DNA of 5,929 nt from JANWZL01 sp037445185 (GTDB lineage Bacteria; Pseudomonadota; Gammaproteobacteria; Burkholderiales; Thiobacillaceae), in NCBI GenBank assembly GCA_037445185.1, contig JBBIKZ010000134.1, positions 1 to 5,929 of the forward strand, given 5' to 3'. The number at the start of each line of letters is the position of its first letter. Position 1 is the first letter of the stretch. This document shows positions 1-5,929 of this stretch, piece by piece. The notes under the pieces were generated by a model. The model saw only the letters and a list, made by a program, of their open reading frames with translations. It was not told where the DNA came from and searched no databases. The position numbers and the translations under genes were made by a program.

Positions 1-9
1 TTGCTTCAT
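1..9 (-). CDS. First codons of the IS transposase (istA-like), partial
   Basis: An ATG at 9-7 on the minus strand (Met-Lys-Gln visible) is preceded by a near-perfect Shine-Dalgarno, AGGAGGT at 19-13. It lies 74 nt inside the element tip, where the transposase gene of an IS21-family element would start. Only three codons are in the window, so the identity comes from position and context alone. An accessory or broken first reading frame cannot be excluded. Confidence 0.45.
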
Positions 10-12
10 GTG

Positions 13-19
13 ACCTCCT
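13..19 (-). promoter_or_regulatory. Strong ribosome binding site for the IS transposase
   Basis: AGGAGGT on the minus strand ends three bases before the ATG at 9-7. It is much closer to the 16S anti-SD complement than the sites of the host genes in this window, and it fixes the proposed transposase start. Confidence 0.6.
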
Positions 20-31
20 GGTCAATGCCCA

Positions 32-78
32 GGGGGTCAATTCTTCGTGTCGTCAGGGGGGCAGTTTTACTTGTCGTC
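32..78. repeat. Two imperfect direct repeats inside the IS end
   Basis: Units at 32-54 and 56-78 (offset 24) match at 18 of 23 positions. Each begins with a G run and ends with TGTCGTC. Multiple related repeats at each end are typical transposase-binding sites of IS21-family elements. Here they support the mobile-element call and its orientation. Confidence 0.7.
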
Positions 79-84
79 TGACAC

Positions 85-294
85 CCGGTCAGGCCGCTGT
101 GGTGGAGCGACCTGTGGATACCCTTCCTGAAGCGCAAAAAGGAGCCGGTGTGCATCGATCTCGGACCGGCACCCGGCGGCCAGCGGGGGCAGATCATCGA
201 GATCGACTGGGAGGGGCGCTGCAACCGGGTCGAGGCCGCCAGCCTGGGCGATTTTCTCGACCGGATGCTGTCTGCGCTGGGGTCTTTTCGATAG
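85..294 (+). pseudogene. SMI1/KNR4 (SUKH) family protein, C-terminal fragment cut by the IS
   Basis: The reading frame from 85 to the TAG at 292-294 gives 69 residues, starting PVRPLWWSDLWIPF and containing CIDLGPAPGGQRGQIIE. The WW..xWIPF block followed by C(I/L)DLxPAPGGxxGQII is the characteristic C-terminal half of SMI1/KNR4 family proteins. The end near SLGDFLDRML matches the family's usual APSFxxWL-type close. The N-terminal half is missing: upstream lies the IS end, and the frame meets a TGA at 79-81 inside it. The charged FLKRKKEP stretch replaces the glycine-rich loop seen in relatives, which may be a small secondary lesion. SUKH proteins include immunity proteins against polymorphic toxins, but many stand alone, and no toxin gene is visible here. 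The family call is from memory of the motif. Confidence 0.75.
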
Positions 295-324
295 GGCAAG
301 CCACGTGGTTCCCGGCATCGCCGC

Positions 325-336
325 GGTATCGATACC
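325..336. repeat. 12-bp perfect palindrome between two gene relics
   Basis: GGTATCGATACC reads the same on both strands. It sits in the 85-nt spacer between the SUKH fragment (ends 294) and the polX relic (starts 380). A CCACGTGG palindrome lies at 301-308. I see no promoter or gene in this spacer. A vestigial operator of the downstream relic is possible but unsupported. Confidence 0.3.
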
Positions 337-379
337 AACCCAGGCTTCTTACCTGAGGTCTCGGCTCGCGCCTGCATGC

Positions 380-490
380 ATGCCCGTTTACAACGCCGAC
401 ATCGCCGCCATCCACGAGGAGATCGCCGATCTGCCGGAGATCCAGGGGGTGAATCCGTTCCGGGTGCGCGCCAGGCGCAACGGCGCCGGT
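380..490 (+). pseudogene. polX: PolX-type DNA polymerase/3'-5' exonuclease, N-terminal remnant
   Basis: From the ATG at 380 the frame reads MPVYNADIAAIHEEIADLPE, followed by IQGVNPFRVRARRN. Bacterial X-family DNA polymerases (PolX; pol beta-like domain plus a C-terminal PHP exonuclease, used in gap-filling repair) begin very similarly, with NADIAAIFEEIADLLEIxGxNPFRVRAYRNAA. Similarity stops at about residue 34 (position 481). The frame then runs through unrelated sequence to a TGA at 551-553, so well over 500 residues of the usual ~570 are absent. P in place of the usual L in the ADLLE block, and R for Y in RVRAYRN, look like drift in a dead gene. There is no good ribosome binding site before the ATG. 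I infer a 5' stub left by a deletion or rearrangement with its junction between about 482 and 498. Confidence 0.8.
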
Positions 491-497
491 CATCCGG

Positions 498-809
498 TCA
501 GGCGCCTGCCGATCGGTAGCCGATGCGAAAACCGCCCCAGTACCGCCCGTTGACGTGGATCGGCACGGACAGGTCATGCATGACCTCACCTGTGTCGTAC
601 TGATAGGTTTGCCACAGCACGGGCTCGGTATGCGCCCCGCAGCGCCTGCCCGTGCGGTCGTCGAAGATGTGCTTGGCGCGGTTGCCGGCAAGGTCCTTTT
701 CGTAGTCTCCGGTGAGCGGCTAGGAAAACCTGCGGTTGTGGGTCGGGCAGTAGCCGTTCACGCCGACGGCGATGGCATACACGATTTCCGGGTTGGCATC
801 CAGGCAGGA
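498..809 (-). pseudogene. Chemotaxis-type sensor protein, C-terminal sensory-domain remnant with an amber codon
   Basis: The minus-strand frame ending at the TGA at 500-498 reads, in order, LDANPEIVYAIAVGVNGY, PTHNRRFS, a stop, PLTGDYEKDLAGNRAKHIFD, DRTGRRCGAHTEPVLWQTYQ, YDTGEVMHDLSVPIHVNGRY and WGGFRIGYRSAGA. The series NGY.PTHN, PLTGDY..DLAGNR.K.IFDDRTG, QTY..DTGEVM.DLS.PI.V.GR.WGGFRIGY is a conserved cache-like sensory module found at the C-terminus of many methyl-accepting chemotaxis proteins and related signalling proteins. The TAG at 722-720 replaces the usual Gln of SQPLTGDY, consistent with a single CAG-to-TAG change. The signalling part, expected upstream (toward higher coordinates), is missing: the intact kinase gene ends at 849. 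The C-terminal end looks natural. It converges on the polX stub. The parent type is inferred from motif memory; a GGDEF- or PAS-type parent is the main alternative. Confidence 0.75.
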
Positions 810-848
810 CCCCGGACGAGGCAGCGGTGATCGTTTGCGCGTGGCAAC

Positions 849-2327
849 CTACAACGCCGCCTCGATGCGCTCGTACAGAGTGCGCAAGACCTTGATGCGG
901 GCGTAGTTCTTGTCTTCGGCCTCGACCAGGGTCCAGGGCGCGATCTCGGTCGAGGTGCGGTCCACCATGTCGCACACCGCCTCCTCGTATTGGTCCCATT
1001 TTTCGCGGTTGCGCCAGTCCTCCTCGGTGATCTTGAAGCGCTTGAAGCCGGTCTGTTCGCGCGCCTGGAAGCGGCGCAGCTGCTCGTCCTTGCTAATAGT
1101 GAGCCAGAATTTCACCAGCACGATCTTGTGCTCCACCAGTTGCGCCTCGAAGTCGTTGATCTCGTTGTAGGCGCGCATCCAGTCGTACTCGCTGCAATAG
1201 CCCTCCACCCGCTCGACCAGCACCCGCCCGTACCAGGAGCGGTCGAAGATGGCCAGCTGCCCGCGCCGCGGGATGCGCCGCCAGAAGCGCCACAGGTAGG
1301 GGTGGGCGCGCTCCTCGTCGGTGGGCGCGGCGGTAGGGATGATCTGGTACATGCGCGCGTCCAGGGCGCTGATGATGCGGCGGATGGCGCCGCCCTTGCC
1401 GGCCGCATCAAAGCCTTCGAACACCGCCACGACGGAGATGTCCTGGAAGCCGGGTTCGCGGGTGAGCAGGGCCAGTCGCCCCTGGTACTGCTCCAGCTTC
1501 TTCTCGTAGGTCTTCTTGGACAGGCTGAGGGTGAGGTCCAGGGCGCGCAGCAGGTTCTGCTGGTCCGTGCGCGGCAGGCTGGGCATGTTGGCGAGCGGTC
1601 GTACCGGCGGTGTGGTGAGCTCGAGCCGCTTGCGCAGGGCCTCGAGCACGATCTTGCCCAGGGTCAGGCCGCGGTAGCGCTCGTCGGTGCCCTCGATGAT
1701 GTACCAGGGGGCATGTGCGGTGCTGGTCATGCGCAGGGCCTGCGAGGCGGCCTTGTAGAAGCGGTCGTAGAGCTTGAAGTGCCGCCAGTCGCGTTCGGTC
1801 ACCCGCCAGCGGGTGAGGGGGGTCTTTTCCAGGCTCTTGAGCCGTTTCTCATGGTTCTTTTTCGACAGGTGGAACCAGAACTTGAGGATCAGCGCCCCCT
1901 CGTCGGCGAGCATCTCCTCGAAGCGGATGTTGCGCTCCATGGCCTCCTCCAGGTCGGCGGTCTTGGTGTGGCCATAGACGCGGTCGATGAGGGCCTGGCT
2001 GTACCAGGAACCCTGGAAGATGGCCATGCGCCCCTTGGGCGGCAGGTTGCGCCAGAAGCGCCACATGGGGGGTCGGTCGCGCTCCTCGTCGGAGGGCTCG
2101 CCCATGCCGTGGGTGTCGATGTGGCGTGCATCCATCCATTCGTTGAGCAGGCGCACCGATTCGCGCCGGCCGCCGCCGTTGACGCCGCTGACGATCATCA
2201 CCACCTGGAAGCCGCGCTTCTCCACCAGCTCGTATTGCGCATCCAGCAGGGCCTCGCGCAGGGCGGGCAGTTCCGCCTCGTAGGTCTTCTTGTCGATCTT
2301 GTGACCCAATTCCGCCGATTCGAACAT
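849..2327 (-). CDS. pap: Polyphosphate:AMP phosphotransferase (two-domain PPK2 family)
   Basis: This 492-residue cytosolic protein has two PPK2 domains in tandem, the usual length and layout for enzymes that move phosphate from polyphosphate to AMP to make ADP. The C-terminal domain (about 265-490) carries a full Walker A at 303-313 (FEGFDAAGKGG, Lys311) and the lid/Walker B block FDRSWYGRVLVERVEG at 361-376 (Asp362, Arg363), then FKITEEDWRNREKWDQYEEA. The N-terminal domain (about 15-235) has the same fold landmarks, but its P-loop reads SGVNGGGRRES (47-57) with Arg54 where Lys is expected, and its Walker B block is IFQGSWYSQ with no DR pair. It is probably catalytically dead. Loss of the Walker B Asp in this half is common in the family; loss of the Lys is less expected. 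The start at 2327 is chosen because MFESAELGHKID matches the family N-terminus and a GGGGGAG stretch precedes it closely. The stop is TAG. It lies 56 nt after the transporter gene on the same strand. The nucleotide preference (AMP versus GMP/ADP) is by family. Confidence 0.93.
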   Translation of the reverse strand: MFESAELGHKIDKKTYEAELPALREALLDAQYELVEKRGFQVVMIVSGVNGGGRRESVRLLNEWMDARHIDTHGMGEPSDEERDRPPMWRFWRNLPPKGRMAIFQGSWYSQALIDRVYGHTKTADLEEAMERNIRFEEMLADEGALILKFWFHLSKKNHEKRLKSLEKTPLTRWRVTERDWRHFKLYDRFYKAASQALRMTSTAHAPWYIIEGTDERYRGLTLGKIVLEALRKRLELTTPPVRPLANMPSLPRTDQQNLLRALDLTLSLSKKTYEKKLEQYQGRLALLTREPGFQDISVVAVFEGFDAAGKGGAIRRIISALDARMYQIIPTAAPTDEERAHPYLWRFWRRIPRRGQLAIFDRSWYGRVLVERVEGYCSEYDWMRAYNEINDFEAQLVEHKIVLVKFWLTISKDEQLRRFQAREQTGFKRFKITEEDWRNREKWDQYEEAVCDMVDRTSTEIAPWTLVEAEDKNYARIKVLRTLYERIEAAL

Positions 2328-2356
2328 GGCTCCCCCGCGCTCACGCCGTGAAAGTC

Positions 2357-2379
2357 GAAAACCCCCGCCGCAGGCGGCG
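2357..2379 (-). terminator. Possible weak intrinsic terminator between the transporter and the kinase
   Basis: On the minus strand, just after the transporter stop (TGA 2386-2384), CGCCG (2379-2375) and CGGCG (2370-2366) form a 5-bp stem around a CCTG loop, followed by GGGG and TTTT (down to 2358). The short stem and four-T tract make it weak. It could attenuate rather than block read-through into the kinase gene, whose start is 30 nt further on. Confidence 0.4.
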
Positions 2380-2383
2380 CCGG

Positions 2384-3805
<1,422 letters not shown>

Positions 3806-3912
3806 CCCTGCAACCGTAAACCTTGAGGGCATCCACGGCCCACTAGGTACAGTGTAACGCGGTCCGAGACGCTGGGGCACCCCCCCCGACAGGCGGCTCC
3901 AGCCAGGCCATG

Positions 3913-3934
3913 GGCATGATGCCATGACGTCATG
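3913..3934. promoter_or_regulatory. Two abutting palindromes, candidate operator for the transporter gene
   Basis: GGCATGATGCC (3913-3923, 5-bp arms around one base) runs directly into CATGACGTCATG (3923-3934, perfect 12-bp palindrome with TGACGTCA core), the two sharing base 3923. Back-to-back dyads about 110-130 nt before the transporter start are what a dimeric repressor or activator site would look like. I cannot name the regulator, and no regulator gene of that kind is in the window. Confidence 0.35.
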
Positions 3935-3950
3935 CGCGGCGTCCGCCGGT

Positions 3951-3963
3951 ATGGCGGTGCCAT
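3951..3963. repeat. 13-bp inverted repeat (ATGGC-GGT-GCCAT)
   Basis: Perfect 5-bp arms surround a 3-base centre, 17 bp beyond the paired palindromes at 3913-3934 and about 80 nt after the stop of the cyclase gene. It has no T tract on the minus strand, so it is not a standard intrinsic terminator. A protein-binding site or chance are both possible. Confidence 0.3.
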
Positions 3964-4027
3964 TCCCGCCCGCCCGGCGACCAGACCGTACAGCGGCCAG
4001 CCCCCCCGCGCGCGGCGGCGTGTGCTC

Positions 4028-4066
4028 ACCCTGAATCCAGGGTCATCCCACACCAGGGTCACCCTG
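4028..4066. repeat. Cluster of four ACCCTG/CAGGGT half-sites over the 3' end of the cyclase gene
   Basis: ACCCTG at 4028-4033 and CAGGGT at 4038-4043 form a 6-bp-arm hairpin with a 4-base loop (AATC) that overlaps the TGA stop (4045-4043). CAGGGTCACCCTG at 4054-4066 is a second perfect dyad with one central base. On the minus strand, GACCCTGG occurs twice in 17 nt. The first hairpin might act in termination or mRNA 3'-end protection, but no T tract follows it. Confidence 0.4.
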
Positions 4067-5923
4067 TGCCGAGACCACGCGATTGCGACCGCCTGCCTTG
4101 GCTCGGTAGAGGGCGAGATCGGCCGCCTTGAGCAAGGCGCCGAGGTTGTGGCAGTCCTGGGTCTTTGCCGCAACGCCGATGCTCACCGTGACCGGCAATC
4201 GGGCATTCGCCGCCTCGATGGGTGTTGCGGCGACCGACGTGCGCAGCCGCTCAGCCAGGCGCTGCGCCGCCTCGAGCGGGGTGTCGATGGCGAGGATGAC
4301 GAACTCCTCGCCGCCTAAGCGTGCTGCGACGTCGGACACCCGCTTGACGACCTCGATGCGTCGCGCCACTTCCTGCAGCACCGCATCGCCGACGGCATGG
4401 CCGTGGGTGTCGTTGATGCGTTTGAAGCGATCGATGTCGATGATCAGTAATGACAGATGACGGCCACTGCGCTCGGCGGCGGCACACTCCTGTTCCATAC
4501 GCTCGACGATGTGCCGCCGATTCGGCAATCCGGTGAGGGCGTCGGTCAGGGCGTTGAACTCGGCGCGGCGCAGCGCAGCCGCGAGCTCCAAGTTGCGGCG
4601 AGCCAGCTCCTTTTGCAGGCGCACGATACGCGCCCCGGCCGACAGACGCGACAGCAGCACGCGCGGCCGGACGGGCTTGGGGATATAGTCGTCGGCGCCG
4701 GCGGCAAACGCCTCGGTGAGCTTATCCTCGTCGTCGAGGATGGTGAGCACGATGATATAGACCGCACCGCCGAGCTCGGAGGCGCGCAATTTGCGCGTGA
4801 GCTCGATGCCATCCTGGTTGGGCATCAAGATGTCGGTGACCACGAGGTCGGGACGCCAGGCCATGGCTTTGCGAAAACCCTGCTCCCCATCGCTTGCATG
4901 ATGGACGACGTAGCCCGCCTTGCCGAGCTGGTGTTCGAGCAGCCGGCGCAGCGCGGCGTCGTCATCGACCACCAGCACGCGCAGCGCGTCCCCTTCGGTC
5001 GCCTCGTCCTTGGCCAGGGCCATCTCGAGGATGGAAAACGGTGTCAGCGTCAGGGTCGGCACCCCGAGCAGCACCCCCCATTCTTGCCAGACGCGGAGAC
5101 TGTCATCGGCCAGTGTGAGGAAATTCTGCGCCGACAGCTCGATGCGCTGGGCAAGGCGTCGCAGGTCATCGATACGCGCGCGACGCGTCTCGTCGTCCCG
5201 GTCGGTGAGGCGGGACAGCGCGTCGGCCAGCCGCAGGAGCAGGGCGAGCTTCAACGTGCGAGGGTTGTCGGCACCCTGTGGTTCTTCCGGCCCCAAGCCA
5301 AGCGGCACGGCATCGCGAAACAGCGGCGGGAAGCCCCAGTCGCGCAGCATGGCCGCGCTCAATTCCAGGTGATCGAAGCCGAAGGCCTCGCGCTCCGCGG
5401 CGAGCAGCGCCTGTTCGTCCGTGCCGGCGATGGCCAGGATGTCGGCGAGGCGGGCTGGCTCGATGCTGGCCAGGGCCAGCCGCCCGATGTCTGCGACCAG
5501 ACCGAGGGTGAACAATTCGGAGATGGGTGCCAGCCGCAGGCCGCCGCCCAGGGTCTGCGCCGCCGCGCCGCGAGCGACGGCCTGGGACCAGAAGGCTGCG
5601 TAATCGAACGCACGGCAGGGACCCGCGCGATGGCCATCGATCAGCGACAGGGCCAGCACGAGCTGGCGCAGGGCCTTCAGACCGATGGTCATCAACACGT
5701 CGGCGGAGACCGCCGCTGCCGGTCGGGGCCGGGCGTAGGCGGCGGAATTGACCAGTTTCAGCACACGCCCGGTCAGCGCCGGGTCCTGTTGCACGAGGCG
5801 GACGACGTCGGGTAGGGCGACGTCGTCCTGGTCGAGTAGTTCGATCAGTCTGAGGGTCGGCCCGGAAGGCGAAGGTAGCCGCCCGGCGGCCTTGAGTTCG
5901 GCATATCGGATCGGGTCGAGCAT
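4043..5923 (-). CDS. HDOD-receiver-GGDEF response regulator, likely diguanylate cyclase
   Basis: This 626-residue soluble protein has no membrane segments. Residues about 15-275 are an HDOD domain (LPSPSGPTLRLIELL, QQDPALTGRVLKLVNSA, LFTLGLVADIGRLAL); the last motif has Ala where HD-type relatives keep His, so it should be a non-catalytic sensory/scaffold domain. A receiver follows at about 313-430: acidic pair Asp320/Asp321, phospho-acceptor Asp364 in VVTDILMP, Thr394 and Lys416 (IPKP). A helical linker (about 430-457) leads to a GGDEF domain (about 458-620) with DALTGLPNRR, metal-site Asp496 (IDIDRFKRIND), active-site GGEEF at 537-541 and an intact RxxD inhibitory site, RVSD at 528-531. It is therefore predicted to make c-di-GMP from GTP under phosphorylation control, with product feedback. 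No partner histidine kinase is in the window. The chosen start is the last ATG before the right edge. Only ATAATC is visible upstream with no stop, so a slightly earlier start and the ribosome binding site may lie outside. Confidence 0.93.
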   Translation of the reverse strand: MLDPIRYAELKAAGRLPSPSGPTLRLIELLDQDDVALPDVVRLVQQDPALTGRVLKLVNSAAYARPRPAAAVSADVLMTIGLKALRQLVLALSLIDGHRAGPCRAFDYAAFWSQAVARGAAAQTLGGGLRLAPISELFTLGLVADIGRLALASIEPARLADILAIAGTDEQALLAAEREAFGFDHLELSAAMLRDWGFPPLFRDAVPLGLGPEEPQGADNPRTLKLALLLRLADALSRLTDRDDETRRARIDDLRRLAQRIELSAQNFLTLADDSLRVWQEWGVLLGVPTLTLTPFSILEMALAKDEATEGDALRVLVVDDDAALRRLLEHQLGKAGYVVHHASDGEQGFRKAMAWRPDLVVTDILMPNQDGIELTRKLRASELGGAVYIIVLTILDDEDKLTEAFAAGADDYIPKPVRPRVLLSRLSAGARIVRLQKELARRNLELAAALRRAEFNALTDALTGLPNRRHIVERMEQECAAAERSGRHLSLLIIDIDRFKRINDTHGHAVGDAVLQEVARRIEVVKRVSDVAARLGGEEFVILAIDTPLEAAQRLAERLRTSVAATPIEAANARLPVTVSIGVAAKTQDCHNLGALLKAADLALYRAKAGGRNRVVSAQGDPGVG

Positions 5924-5929
5924 GATTAT

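Larger units (their letters stand above)
1..83 (-). mobile_element. End of an IS21-family-like insertion sequence (partial, runs off the left edge)
   Basis: Read on the minus strand, the segment opens at position 83 with TGTCAGACGACA. Two related ~23-bp repeats follow (56-78 and 32-54), then a strong ribosome binding site and an ATG heading out of the window. IS21-family elements are known for TGT/ACA-type tips, several internal end repeats that bind the transposase, and a short leader before istA, so the layout fits. The outer boundary at 83/84 is supported on the other side: codons of a SMI1/KNR4 family protein run directly up to it. Only this end is visible, so I cannot say whether the element is complete. 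The family call rests on end architecture and remembered similarity, not on transposase sequence. Confidence 0.7.
3806..4042. other. Intergenic region upstream of the transporter: palindromes, no gene
   Basis: This 237-nt gap contains no convincing reading frame on either strand. It holds a cluster of short perfect inverted repeats (3913-3934, 3951-3963), a run of eight C at 3880-3887 and seven C at 4001-4007. A TACACT hexamer at 3856-3851 on the minus strand resembles a -10 box 46 nt before the transporter ATG, but nothing like TTGACA stands 16-18 nt upstream of it. The transporter promoter is presumably in this gap, but I cannot place it securely. Confidence 0.5.

Noticed and set aside
6..377. 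123-codon minus-strand frame through the IS end and SUKH fragment
   Set aside because: It crosses the element boundary, is arginine/serine/proline rich, and conflicts with the well-supported SUKH frame on the plus strand and with the transposase leader.
194..691. 165-codon minus-strand frame across the relic region
   Set aside because: The sensor and polX motifs read in other frames. This frame is S, T, P and R rich and without domains.
555..830. 91-codon plus-strand frame opposite the sensor remnant
   Set aside because: The conserved sensor motifs are on the minus strand here. The plus-strand translation has no recognisable motif and no good ribosome binding site.
990..2351. 453-codon open frame on the plus strand across the kinase gene
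   Set aside because: It is antisense to a clearly conserved PPK2 protein. The translation is low-complexity (V, A, L, G, Q, H rich) with no recognisable domain, as expected from the complementary strand of a GC-rich gene.
3806..3925. Extended transporter N-terminus starting at the ATG at 3925
   Set aside because: The 40 extra residues precede the normal NSS start region, resemble no family N-terminus, include a C8 tract, and their start lies within the CATGACGTCATG palindrome. The ATG at 3805 fits the family spacing to TM1.
4457..5815. 452-codon open frame on the plus strand across the cyclase gene
   Set aside because: It is complementary to the HDOD-REC-GGDEF gene. The composition is biased toward G, Q, R, A and H, and no motifs are visible.

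Overview
The window is GC-rich (roughly two thirds G+C by eye). It reads as a chromosomal segment of a high-GC proteobacterium. A Gamma- or Betaproteobacterium is my best guess, from codon bias and from the style of the polyphosphate:AMP phosphotransferase, the LeuT-type transporter and the HDOD-receiver-GGDEF protein. I cannot name a genus.

Layout. Positions 1-848 are a decayed accessory region. At the left edge is the end of an IS21-family-like insertion sequence (1-83), with its transposase start codon reading out of the window. The element abuts, and appears to interrupt, a SMI1/KNR4 (SUKH) family gene of which only the C-terminal 69 codons are seen (85-294). Next come the first ~34 codons of a polX-like DNA polymerase/exonuclease gene (380-490). 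Convergent with it is a C-terminal fragment of a chemotaxis-type sensor protein carrying an internal amber codon (498-809). None of the three looks functional as seen here.

Positions 849-5923 hold three intact genes, all on the minus strand. In transcription order (right to left) they are an HDOD-REC-GGDEF response-regulator diguanylate cyclase (4043-5923), a neurotransmitter:sodium symporter family transporter (2384-3805) and a two-domain PPK2-type polyphosphate:AMP phosphotransferase (849-2327). A 237-nt gap rich in short palindromes separates the cyclase from the transporter, so they are probably separate transcription units. The transporter and kinase are 56 nt apart with a modest terminator-like hairpin between them, so partial co-transcription is possible.

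Function. The three intact genes suggest c-di-GMP output control, sodium-driven uptake of an amino-acid-like solute, and ADP regeneration from polyphosphate. Nothing in the sequence ties them into one pathway. I see no convincing undescribed system. The most informative features are the IS insertion into a SUKH gene beside two other gene relics, the degenerate first kinase domain, the three-part signalling protein, and the palindrome cluster upstream of the transporter.
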